The notes under the pieces are model-generated. The model had not been told where the DNA came from. It saw only the letters and a list, made by a program, of their open reading frames with translations, and made no database searches. DNA of 64,000 bases from Cannabis sativa. Taxonomy: Eukaryota; Streptophyta; Magnoliopsida; Rosales; Cannabaceae. The position numbers and the translations under genes are program-made. Location of the stretch: contig NC_083603.1 in the NCBI RefSeq assembly GCF_029168945.1, positions 39,184,396 to 39,248,395 on the forward strand, read 5' to 3'. Shown one piece after another: positions 1 to 12,612 of the stretch. Position 1 is the first letter of the stretch. Each line of letters opens with the position of its first letter.

Positions 1-2003
1 GATCTAGATCTTAACTCGGGATTCGGGTAACCGTGTCCGGAATGTACCGCAGCTCGGTGTCTAGATCTAGGACTCAGACTAGGACCAGAACCCAGACGAA
101 GAACCAAACCCGAACCCAGACCTAGACCTGGGACCCAAAACTAGAACATGAAGAAGAATCGCCAAACCAAGACCCTAGAAAAAGACTAGGACCGTGACCA
201 GGACTCGGACCAAGACCTAGAACCGAACACAGACCTAGCCTCAGACCCAAACTGAGACTGGAACTCGGCCCCGGACACGGTCGTGTACCAAGAACGAAAC
301 TGAGACTCGGACCTTGACCTAAATCTGGCACCCGATACCAAACACAGACTTGGACCTAGATAGGGATCCGGATACGAACCTTGACTAGGACAAAGACCCA
401 GACTGGGATCGAAATGCTGCACCAAATGTGGACCGAGATCTTGACCCAGACCCAAACTTGAACCCGCACTCGGGACCCGAACTTGGACCTAGAACCGAAC
501 CTAGACCCTGATCAGGGTCCAGACCTGGACACAGACTCGGACCCGAACTCAAACCCACACCTAGAATCAGACCCAGAGCTAGACTCGGACCCGGACCCAA
601 ACTCAAACGCATACCAGGATCAGAACCAAGGACTTAGACCCAGAACTTAATCCAGACTCATATCGGGATAGGAACTTGGGACTCGGACACAACCTAGACA
701 AGGACCCACGACACGAACCCACACCTGGAGCCTTATCTGGACGTAGATTGAAATCCAGACCCGAACCTAAAATTTAGACCAGGACTCGAACTCCGACTTG
801 AACTCAAACCCAAACTCGAACTTAGAATCGCAAATGGAACTATAACCGAACTAGAACTACGAACTTGGGACTCACACCCAACCTAGACCAAGACCCAGGA
901 TGCAAACCCACACAGTAACTTTGACCTGGACGTAGAATCAGGATAGGGACCTAGGAAACAGAACTACGATAGGGACCTAGTACCTGACCAGACCCGAACT
1001 TGAACCTAGGACCCAGCTCGTGACCCGGCACCAGAAATTGAACTCGGGACCGGACACGGTCGTGGACCCAGACCGGAACTGAGACCTGGACATGGAACTA
1101 AATCAGGGACCCAATCCCAAACACATACTTGGACCTAGATAGGGATCCGGATACGAACCTGGACTCGGACCAAGACCCAGACTGGGATTGAAATGCGGGA
1201 CCTAGATTTGGATCGAGATACTAACCCACACCCAAACTTGGACCCGCACTAGGGACCCCAACTTGGAACTGGACCAAAACCTAGACCCAGATCATGGTCC
1301 AGACCTGCACACAAACCCGGACATAGACTCGGACCCGAACTCAAACCCACAACTAAAATCAGACCTAAAGCTAGACCCAGACCCAGACCAAAACTCAAAC
1401 CCAGATGAGGAACAAAACCAAGGACATAGACCCAGAACTGAATCTAGACTCAGATCGGGATTGGAACTTGGGACTCGCACCCAACCTAGACAAGGACCGA
1501 GGATGGGAACCCACACCCGGAGCCTGATCTGGACCTAGAGTGAAATCTAGACCCGAACCCAAACTCAGACCAAGACTCGAACTCCGACCCAAACTCAAAC
1601 CCAAACTCGAACTCTGAATCGCAAATGGAACTAGAATCGAACTAGTACTAGGACCAGGACCAGGACCTAAACCCAAACCCGAACCCAGATCAAAACCCAG
1701 ACAGAGACCGAAACCCGAACCGAGACTAGGACTCGAACCCGAACCTAGACCGGGACCCAAACCCACACAATAACCGGGACCTGGACCCAAAATAAGGATA
1801 CGGACCTGGGAAACAACTAGGACCGGGACCTAGTACCCGACACAGACCCGAACTTGAACCTAGGACCCAGCTCGTGACCCAGCACTAGAAATGAAACCAG
1901 ACTGGGACTCGAGATTGGGATCCGAATCTGGACCCAGGGCTTGGACAAAACCCGTAGTCGGTGTCTGGATTTGGGACCCAGCCCTGGACCCAAACCCTGA
2001 CAA
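1..2003 (+). repeat. Hexamer-based satellite, block 1
   Basis: Tandem satellite made of degenerate YYRRAC hexamers organised in a unit of about 1.6 kb. Landmarks of the unit are visible in order: the GTAACCG-type box near 27, the ACACGGTCGTGT dyad at 275-286, the GATCGAAATGCTG box near 410, the GAATCGCAAATGG box near 825, a second shortened unit from about 1040, and the GTAGTCGGTGTCT box at 1953. The block continues off the left edge of the window. It is the same variant block as 51744-53762, so it belongs to a copied segment. No gene is present; reading frames here are low-complexity by-products of the hexamer. Confidence 0.93.
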
Positions 2004-2732
2004 CACTACTACAAAAAGGAGTATTTTTGTCAGTTTTTTAGTGACATATAGTGATTTTGCGTCGGTCTACAAAACCAACGTATAAACCGTAGACGCAAAT
2101 AGTATTTTATTGCGTCAGTTTGGAATTGACACAAAATATTTATACCGTCGGTTCTTAAATGACGCATAACTTGTTGCAAAATTTTTTTTTCACCTATTGC
2201 GTTAGTTATAAATGAAGCAAAGGTGTAGGTAAGGTAAAATTGCAAATTTCCATACAACTTTTTTCTACCTGTATTTTCAGATTTTATAATCATTAACTAT
2301 AAAAGTAACTGTAACAAAATACATAATCTAAAAAAAAGTTAAAAAAATTATAATTCAATGAGGCATGTAATCACTAAATAAGTTAGAAAAATTATCTGCA
2401 AAAAATTTAACCAGCTAAACTTTACATTAATACATAAAGTTAATTCTAAGATAATAAACCTACATAACAAAGTGTAAACCAAAGTTAGTGATAAAAAGTT
2501 ACAACATTAAGTAAAACAGAAACAATATAAAAAAAGAAAAATAAATAAATAAATACCAATATTGTAAAAAAGTACTTTAGTACATGAAGAATATAATATA
2601 CAAAGTCCAAAACACACCAAGGCAACTGATAACTATACACATATGTACTACTATAATAGTTTTTTTTGCTAATATATTTGGTATATACATCTTGTATGCA
2701 AAGTAATTAGTATATTAATTTACCTACAGCTG
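2004..2732. mobile_element. CACTA-type DNA transposon relic, copy 1
   Basis: AT-rich, non-satellite insertion beginning with CACTACTACAAAAAGG, a typical plant CACTA terminal inverted repeat. It is followed by subterminal CGTCGGT/ACCGTCGG motifs (about 2065-2160) in both orientations, as in non-autonomous CACTA elements. No transposase reading frame is seen. The matching right terminal repeat is missing. Satellite resumes at about 2733 but roughly 130 bp further along the unit than where it stopped, so the right end was lost in a deletion that also took satellite. The same two junctions occur at 53763-54120, showing copying after insertion. Family assignment rests on the terminal and subterminal motifs only. 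Confidence 0.75.
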
Positions 2733-3016
2733 GGAACCATAACTAAAATTGGACCTAGATCTAGAACCGTAACCGGACCAGGTCCCGGACTCCAAATCAG
2801 ACATAGACCCGAATCGGGAGTCAGACCCGGATTCGAACCCAAACCTGGACTCAGGACCCGAACCCAAACCTGAACTTAGACCCAAACATGGAACATGACT
2901 AGGGACACAAAACCAGGGTCCGGACCTAGAACCGCACCCTAGTCTCGATCCCGAACCCAAACTCAGAACCAGACCGAGAGCCGTGACAGTGATCAAGATC
3001 TTGACTCGGGATTCGG

Positions 3017-6000
3017 GTAACGGGGCCTAGAACAGACCAGTAGTCGGTGTCTTGATCTAGGACTCAAACTAGGACCAGAACCCAGGCGAAGAACCAAACC
3101 CGAACCCAGACCTAGACCTGGGACCCAAAATTAGAACCTGAACAAGAATCGTCGAACCAGGACCCTAGAACAAGACTAGGACCGTGACGAGGACCCGGAC
3201 CCAGACGTGGAACCGAACACAGACATAGCCTCAGACCCCAACTGAAACTAGAACTCGGTCCCGGACACGGTCGTGTACCCAGACCGGAACATAGACCCAG
3301 ACTTTGACCGAAATCTTGCACCCGATCCACAACACCGACTTGGACCTAGATAGGGATCCAGATCTGAACCTGGACTCAGACCAAGATCCAGACTGGGATC
3401 GAAATGGTGGACCTAGATTTGGACCGAGATCCTGACCAAGACCCAAACTTAGACTCGCACTCGGGACCTGAACTTGGACGTGGACTCGAACCTAGACCCA
3501 GATCGGGGTCCAGACCTGGACACAAACAAGGACACAGACTCCGACCTGAACTCAAACCCACACCTAGAATAAACCCAAAGCTAGACCCAGACCCGGACCA
3601 AAACTCGAACCCAGACCAGGATCAGAACCAAGGACTTAGACCCAGAACTGAATCCAGACTCAGATCGGGATTGGAACTTGGGCTTGAGACCAAACCTAGA
3701 CAAAGACCCAGTACGCGAACCCACACCCGGAGCCTGATCTGGACCTAGACTAAAATCTGGACCCGAACCCAAATTTAGACCAGGACTCGAACTCCGAACC
3801 GAACTCAGACCCAAACTCGAACTAACAATGGCAAATGGAACTAGAACCGAACTAGGACTAGGACCCGGACAAGGACCTAAACCCAAACCCGAACCCAGAT
3901 CAAAACCCAGACAGCGACTTAAACCCGAACCGAGACTAGGACTCGAACTCAAACCTAGACCCAAACCAACACAATAACCGGGACATGGATCTAGAATAAG
4001 GATAGGGACCTGGGAAATAGAACTACGACCGAGACATAGTTACCGACCCAGACCTGAACTTGAACCTAGGACATAGCTCGTGACCGGGCACAAGAAATGG
4101 AACGAGACTGGGACTCAACCCTTGACCCGAACCCTGACAAGGACCCGAACCCTCACTCAGACCTGAACCAAGTCCAAAGCACAAAGTGGACCCGAACCCA
4201 TAACCTGTGACCCAAAATTGGAACCAAAATCGGAAGTTGACCGGGACTGGAACTAGGACTTGGACTTGGAATATTAACTGAAATTGGACATAGATCTCGA
4301 ACCGTAACGGGGCCACGACCCGGACTCCAAATCAGACATAGATCCAAATTGGGAGCCGGACCCGGATCCCAACACAAACTTGGACTCGGGACCCGAACCC
4401 GAAACTGAACTCAGACCCAAACATGGAACCAGACAAGGGACACGGAACCAAGGTCCGGACCTAGAACCGCACCCCAGTCTCGATCCCGAACCCAAACTCA
4501 GAAATGTGACTTGGGGCCTGGAACAGACCAATGGTCGGTGTCTAGATGTGGGACTGAGACTAGGACAAGTACCCAGACAAAGAACCAAACCCGAACCCAG
4601 ACCTAGACTTGGGACCCAAAATTAGAACTTGAACAAGAATTGTCGAACCAGGACCATATAAAAAGAATAGGACCGTTACTAGGACCCGGACCTAGACCTA
4701 GAACCGAACATAGACCTAGCCTCAGACCCAAACTGAGACTAGAACTCGGGCCCAGACAGGGTCGTGTAACTAGAGCGGAACATAGACCCGGACTTGGACC
4801 TAAATCTGGGACCTGATCCCCAACACAGACTTGGACCTAGATACGGATTCAGATACAAACTTGGACTCGGACAAAGACCCAGATTGGGATCGAGATGCTG
4901 ACCAAGACCATAACTTGGACCTGCATTCGGGACCCGAACTTGGACCTGGACCCGAACCTAGACCCAGACCGGGGTCCAGACCTGGAGACAAACACGGACA
5001 CAAACTCCGACCCGAACTCAAACCCACACCTAGAATTAGACGCAAAACTAAACCCGGACATGGACCAAAACTCGAACCTAGACCACGATCAGAACCAAGG
5101 ACTTAAACCCAGAACTGAATCCAAACTCAGATCGGGATTAGAACTTGGGACTTGGACCCAACCTAGACCAAGACCCAGGATGTGAACCCACACCCGGAGC
5201 TTGATCTGGACTTAGTCTGAAATCTGGACCTAAACCCAAACTCAGACCAGAACTCGAACTCCGACCCGAACTCAAACCCAAACTCGAAGTAAGAATCGCA
5301 AATGGAACTAGAACTGAACTACGACTAGGACCAGGACCAGGAGCTAAACCCAAACCCGAACCCAGATCAAAACCTAGACAGAGATCTAAACCCGAACCGA
5401 CACTAGGACTCGAACCCGAACCTGGACCGGGACCAAAACCCACAAAATAACTTGGACCTAGATCCAGAATCAAGATAGTGACCTGGGAAACAGAACTAGG
5501 ACTGGGACATAGTACCCGACCAAGACCCCAACTTGAACCTAGGACAAAGTTCATGACACGGCACAAAAAATGGAACCAGACTGGGAACCGAGATTGGGAT
5601 CCGGATCTAGACCCAGGGCTTGGACAAAACCTATAGTCGGTGTCTGGATTTGGGACCTAGCCCTCGACTCAAACCCTGACAAGGACCCGAACCCTCACTC
5701 AAACCTGAACCTAGTCCCAAACCCAAAAGTGGACCCGAACCCGTACCCTGTGACCAAAAATTGGAACCAAAACCGGAAGTTGCCTGGGACTGGAACTAGG
5801 ACTTGAACTTGGAACCATAATTGAAATTGGACCTAGATCTAGAACCGTAACCGGACCAGGTCCCGGACTCCAAATCAGACTTAGACCCGAATTGGGAGCC
5901 GGACCCGGATCTGAACCCAAACCTGGACTCAGGACCCGAACCCAAACCTGAACTCAGACCCAAACATGGAACCAGACTAGGGACATAGAACCAGGGTCCG

Positions 6001-7180
6001 GACATAGAACCGCACCCCATTCTCGATCCCGAACCCAAACTCACAACCAGACCGAGACCCGTGACAGTGATCCAGATCTTGGCTCGGGATTCGGGTAATG
6101 GGGCCTGGAACAGACCAGTGGTCGGTGTCTAGATGTGGGACTCAGACTAGGACCAGAACCCAGACGAAGAACCAAACTCGAACCCAGACCTAGAGCTGGT
6201 ACCCAAAATTAGAACCTGAACAAGAATTTCCGAACCAGGACCCTATAAAAAGACTAGGACCGTCACCAGGACCCAGACCCAGACCTAGAACCGAACACAG
6301 ACCTAGGCTCACACCCAAACTGAGACTTGAACTCCGACCCAGACACGGTCGTGTTACCAGAGCGAAACTGAGACCCAGACCTGGATCTAAATCTTGGACC
6401 CGATCCTCAACACAGACTTGGACCTATATAGGGATTCGGATACGAACCTTTACTCAGAAAGAGACCCAGACTCGGATCGAAATGCAGAACCTGGATGTGG
6501 ATCGAGATCCTGACCAAGACCCAAACTTGGACCCGCTCTGGAGACCCCAACTTGGACCTAGACCGGAAACTAGACCCACATCGGGGTACAGACCGGGACA
6601 CAAACCCAGACACAGTCTCGGACAAGAACTCAAAGCCACACCTATAATCAGACCCAAAGAAAGACCCGGACCCGGACCCAAACTCGAACCCAGACAGGGA
6701 TTAGAACCAAGGACTTAGACCCAAACCTGAATCCAGACTCAGATCGGGATTGGAACTTGGGACTCTGACTCAACCTAGACCAAGACCCAGGACGGGAACC
6801 CACACCCGGAGCCTGATTTGGACCTAGACTGAAATCCAGACCTGAACCTAAACTCAGACCAGGACTCGAACTCCGACCCGAACTCAAACTAGGACTCTAA
6901 CCCGAACCTAGACTGTGACCAAAACTCACGCAATAACCGGGACCTGGATCCAGAATCAAGATAGGGACCTGGGAAACAGAACTAGGATCGGGACATAGTA
7001 CCCGACCCAGACGCGAAATTGAACTTAGGATCCAGCTCGTGACCCGGCACCAGAAATGGAACCAGACTGAGACCCGAGATTATGATCTGGATCTCGACCC
7101 AAGGCTTGGACAAAACCTGTAGTCGGTGTCCTTGTTTGGGACCTAGCCCTGGACCCGATCCCTCACAAGGATCGAACCCT
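3017..7180 (+). repeat. Higher-order triad D-E-F, copy 1
   Basis: Three consecutive unit variants. D (about 3017-4510) has GGCGAAG after the GTAGTCGG box and CTAACAATGGCAAATGG in place of CTCAGAATCGCAAATGG. E (about 4511-6093) has CACGGCACAAAAAATGG at about 5555. F (about 6094-7180) has GAACCTTTACTCAG at about 6440 and a shortened TAGTCGGTGTCC box near 7122. The same variants in the same order recur about 9.6-9.7 kb further on. D here lacks about 80 bp near 4110 that the 54.4-kb copy keeps. Boundaries are placed by eye at the GTAACGG box. Confidence 0.7.
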
Positions 7181-8510
7181 CACTCGAAACCAAAATTAGA
7201 ACCTGAACGAGAATCGCCGAACAAGGACCCTAGAACAAGACTAGGACCATGACCAGGACCTGGACCCAGACCTAGAACCAAACACAGACCTAGCCTCAGA
7301 TCCAAACTCAAACTCGAACTCAGGCCCCGACAAAGTCGTGTACCCAGAACGGAACTAAGAACCGGACCTGGACCTAAATTTGGGACCCAATTCCAAACAC
7401 AGGCTTGGACCTAGATAAGGATCCAGATACGAACCTGGACTTGGACCAAGACCCAGACTAGGATCGAAATGCTGGACCTAGATCTAGACTGAGATCTTGA
7501 CCCATACCGAAACTTGGACCCGTACTCGGGACCGAACTTTGACCTGGACACGAACCTAGATCCAGATCGGGGTCCCGACCTAGACACAAACCCGGACACA
7601 GACTCCGACCCAAACTCAAACCCACACCTAGAATCAGACCCAAAGCCAAACCCAGACCCAGACCCAAATTCAAACAAAGACCAGGATAAGAACCAAGGAC
7701 TTAGACCCAGAACTGAATCCAGACTCAGATCAGGATTGGAACTTGGGACTCAGACCCAACCTAGACAGAGACCCAGGACGAGAACCCACACATGGACCTA
7801 GACTGAAATCAAGACCTAAACCCAAAATTCAGACCACTCGAACTCTGACCCGAGCTTAAACCCAAAGTCGAACTTAGAATCGCAAATGTAACTAGTACCG
7901 AACTAGGACTATGACCTAACCTGAAACTCGAACCCAGATCAAAACCCAGACAGAGACCTAAACCCGAACTTGAACTCAGACCCAAACATGGAACCAGACC
8001 AGGGACACAGAATAAGGGTCGGGACCTAAAACCGCACCCCATTCTCTATCCCAAACCCAAACTAAGAAATGGGACCTGGGACCTGAACTAGAACTAGACC
8101 GAGATACTGACCCAGACCCAAACTTGGACCCATACTCGGGACCCCAACTTGGACCTCGACCCGAACCTAGACCCAGATTGGGGTTCAAACTTGGACACAA
8201 ACACGGACACAAACTCGGACCCACACACGGTGCTTGATTTGGACCTAGATTGAAATCTTGACCCGAACCCAAACTCAGACAAGGACTCGAACTCTGACCC
8301 GAACTCAAAGCCAAACTCGAACTCAGAATCGCAAATGGAATTAGAACTGAACTAGGACTAGGACCCGGAGCTAAACCAAAACCCGAACCCAAATCATAAC
8401 CCAGACAGAGACCTAAACCCAAACCTAGACCGAGACCCAAACCCACACAATAACTGGGACCTGGACCAAAATAAGATTAGGGACTTGGGAAACAGAACTA
8501 GGACCGGGAC

Positions 8511-8965
8511 CTAGTACCTTACCCAGACCCGAACATGAACCTAGGACCCAGCTCGTGACCCGGCACCAGACTGGGACCCGAGATTGGGATCCGGATTTGG
8601 ACCCAAAGCTTGGACAAAACTCGTAGTCGGTGTTTGGATTTGGGACCCAACCCTGGACCCGAACCCTTACAAGGTCCTGAACCCACACCCGGACCTGAAC
8701 CTAGTCCAAAACCCAAAAGTGGACCAGGTCCTAGTACCCGACCCAAACACGAACTTGAACATAGAACCCAGCTCGTGAGCTGACACCAGAAATGGAACCA
8801 GATTGGGACCCGAGATTGGTATCCAGATCTGGACCTACGGCTTGGACAAAGCCCGTAGTCGGTGTTTGTATTTGGGACCCAGCCCTGGACCCGAACCTTG
8901 ACGAGGACCCGAACCCACACCCGGACCTGAACCAAGTCCCAAACCCAAAGGTCGACCCGATCCCG
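8511..8965 (+). repeat. Local direct duplication of about 220 bp within a satellite unit
   Basis: The stretch starting CTAGTACC at 8511 is repeated from CTAGTACCC at 8731, each copy containing the CAGCTCGTGA box and a GTAGTCGGTGTTTG box. Elsewhere this part of the unit occurs once. The second copy carries an AAATGGAACC segment that the first lacks. It is a recent-looking unequal exchange or slippage product. Confidence 0.65.
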
Positions 8966-10540
8966 TACCCAGTGACCCAAAATTGGAACCAAAACTGGAA
9001 GTTGACCGGGACTGGGACTAGGACTTGGACATGGAATCATAATTGAAATTGGACATAGATCCAGAATCGTAATGGGACAAGGACCCAGACTCCAAAAAAG
9101 ACCTAGACCCGAATTTGGAGCCGAACCCAGATCCCAACCAAAACCTGGACTCGGGACCCAAACCCGAACCTGAACTCAAACCCAAACAAGGAACCAAACT
9201 AGGGACACAGAACTAGGGTGGGGACCTAGTACCGCACCCAAGTCTCGATCCCGAACCCAAACTCAGAAATGGGACTTGGGACCTGAATAGAACCAGACCG
9301 AGACCCGTGACAGTGATCCAGATCTTGACTCGGGATTCGGGTAATGGGAGATGGAAAAGAACTTTAGTCGGTGTTTAGATCTTGGACTCAGAATAAGACC
9401 AGAACCCAGAAGAAGAACTAAACCCGAACCCAGACCTACACCTGGGACCCAAAATTAGAACCTGAATAAGAATCGCCGAACCAGGACCCTAGAAAAAGAC
9501 TAGGATCGTGACCATGATTTGCACCCAGACGTAGAACCGAACACAGACCTAGCCTCAGACCCCAATTGAGACTGGAACTCGAGCCCGGACACGGTCGTGT
9601 ACCCAGACCGGAACTGAGACCCAAACCTGGACCTAAATCTTGGACAGGATCCTAAACACAGACTTGGACCTAGATAGGGATCCGGATAAGAACCTGGACT
9701 CGAACGAAGACCCAGACTGGGATCGAAATGCTGGACCTAGATTTAGACCGATATCCTGGCCCCGACCCAAACTTGGACCCGCACTCAGGACCCCAACTTG
9801 GACCTGGACCCGAACCTAGAACCAAATCGGGGTCCACACCTGGACACAAACCCGGACACAGACTCGGACCCGAACTCAAACCCACACCTAGAATCAGACC
9901 CAAACAAGAACAGGATCAGAACAAAGGACTCAGACCCAGAAATGAATCCAGACTCAGATCGGGATTGGAAATTGGGACTTTGGCCCAACCTAGACGAAGA
10001 CCCAGAACGCGAACTCACACCTGGAGCCTGATCTGGACCTAGACTGAAATTCATACAGAATCCAAAGTCAGACCAGAACTCAAACTCCGATCCGAACTCA
10101 AACTTAAACTCGAACTAACAATCGCAAATGGAACCAAACAAGGAACCAGACTAGGGACACAGAACTAGGGTCGGGACCTGGAACCGCACCCCAGTCTCGA
10201 TCCCTAACCCAAACTCAGAAATGCGACTTGGGACCTGAACCAGAACCAAACCGAGACCAGTGACAGTGATCCAGATTTTGACTTAGGATTCGGGTAACGG
10301 GAGCTGGAACAGACCAGTAGTCGATGTCTAGATCTGGGACTCAGACTAGGACCAGAACCCAGACAAAGAACCAAACCCGAACCCAAACCTAGACCTGGGA
10401 GCCAAAATTAGAACTTAAACAAGAATTGTCAAACCAGGACCCTAGAACAAGACTAAGACCGTGACCAGGACCCGGACCCAGACCTAGAACCAAACATAGA
10501 CTAGCCTCAGAACCAAACTGAGACTTGAACTCGGGCCCAG

Positions 10541-10552
10541 ACACGATCGTGT
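10541..10552. other. Perfect 12-bp palindrome version of the satellite dyad
   Basis: ACACGATCGTGT is a perfect palindrome and sits at the position where most units carry the near-palindrome ACACGGTCGTGT. It is a candidate binding site for a dimeric protein, but nothing in the sequence shows that it is bound. Confidence 0.6.
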
Positions 10553-11933
10553 AACCAGATCAAAATTGAGACCCGGACCTGCACCTAAATCTAGGACTCG
10601 ATCCCAAACACAGACTTGCACCCAGATAGGGATCGAGATACTTACCAAGACTTGGACTAAGACCCAGACCGCGATCGAAATGTTGGACCTACATCTGCAC
10701 CGAGATCCTGACCCAGACTTAAATTTGGACCCGCACTCGGGACCCCAACTTGGACCTGGACCTGGACCCCAACCTAGACCCAGATCGGATTCCAGACCTG
10801 GACACAAACCTGGACACAGACTCGGACCCGAACTCAAACCCACACCTTGAATCAGAACCAAAGCTAGACCCGGACCCAAACCCAAACTCGAACCCAGACC
10901 AGGATCAGAACTAAGGACTTAGACCCAGAACTGAATCCAGACTCAGATCTGGATTGGAACTTGGGACTCCGACCAAACATAGACCAAGACCCAGGACGTG
11001 AACACACACCCGAAGCCTGATCTGGACCTAGACTTAAATCCAGACCCGAACCAAAACTCAAACCAGGACTCGAACTAGGACAGAGACCTAGTACCTGACC
11101 AAGACTCGAACTTGAACCTAGGACCCAACTCGTGACCCGGCACCAGAATTGCAACCACACTAGGACCCGTGATTGGGATCCGGATCTGGACCCAGGGCTT
11201 GGACAAAACCCGTAGTCAGTTTCAGGATTTGGGACCCAGCCCTGGACCGGAACCCTAACGAGGACCTGAACCTAAACAATATCCCAAACCCAAAAGTGGA
11301 CAAGAACCCGTACCCTGTGACCAAAAATTGGAACCAAAACTGGTAGTTGACCGGACTGGAACTAGCACTTGGACTTGGAATCATAACTGAAATTGAACCT
11401 AGATCTAGAACTGTAACAGGACAAGGACTCGAACTCCAAATCCGACCTAGACCCGAATTGGGAACCGGACCCAGATTCCCACCCAAACCTGGACTCGGGA
11501 CCCGAACCCGAACCTGAACTCAGACCGAAACATCGAACCAGACTAGGGACACAGAACCAGGGTGGGGACCTAGAACCGCACCCCAGTCTCGATCTTGAAC
11601 CCAAACTTAGAAACGGGACCTGGAACCTGAACCACAACTAGACCGACACCCGTGACAATGATCCAGATCTTGACTCGGCATTCGGGTAACGGGGCCTGGA
11701 ACAGACCAGTAGTCGGTGTCTAGATCTGGGACTCAGACTAGGACCAGAACACAGACGAAAAACTAAACCCGAACCCAGACCTAGACCTGGGACCCAAAAT
11801 TAGAACCTGAACAAGAATCGCCGAACAAGGACCCTAGAACAAGACTAGGACCGTGACCAGGACCCGGACCCAGACGTAGAACCGAACACAGACATAACCT
11901 CAGACACCAAGTGAGATTGGAACTCGGTCTCCG

Positions 11934-11945
11934 ACACGATCGTGT
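11934..11945. other. Perfect 12-bp palindrome version of the satellite dyad
   Basis: Second unit with the fully symmetric form ACACGATCGTGT at the conserved dyad position, one unit downstream of the copy at 10541. Confidence 0.6.
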
Positions 11946-12612
11946 ACCCAGACCGGAACTGAGTTCTGGACCTGGACCTAAATCTGGGACACGATCCCAA
12001 ACACAGACTTTCACATAGATAGGAATTCGGGTATGAACCTGGAGATTGACCAAGACCAAGACTGGGATCGAAATGCTGGACCTAGATCTGGACCGAGATC
12101 CTGACGAGGAACCAAACTTGGACCCGCACTCGGACTCGAACTTGGACCTTGACCCTTACCTAGAGCCAGATCGGGGTACAGACCTGGACACAAACACGGA
12201 CACAGACTTTGACCCGAACTCAAACCCGCACCTAGAATCAGACCCAAAGTTAGACCTTGACCTGGACCGAAACTCTAACCCAAACCAGGATTAGAACCAA
12301 GGATATAGACCCAGAACTGAATCCAGACTCAGATCGGGATTGGAACTTGGGACTCGAACCCAACCTAGACACAGAACCAAGATGCGAACCAACACACGGA
12401 GCCAGATCTGGACCTAGACTGAAATCTAGACTCGAACTCGAAGATGAACTCAGACCTAAACATGGAACCAGACTAAGACACAGAACTTGTGTTCTGACCT
12501 AGAACCGCACCCAGTCTCAATCTCGAACCCAAACTAAGAAATGGGACCTAATACCTGAACAAGAACCAGACCAAGAGCCGTGACAGTGATCCATATCTTG
12601 ACCCGGGATTCG

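Noticed and set aside
275..286. Ribosomal or tRNA gene in the satellite
   Set aside because: No cloverleaf, A/B box or rRNA core motif was recognised anywhere in the array.
3005..3030. GATTCGGGTAACGGGG box resembling a CENP-B box
   Set aside because: The TTCG and CGGG blocks are five bases apart rather than seven, and the central A is not placed as required.
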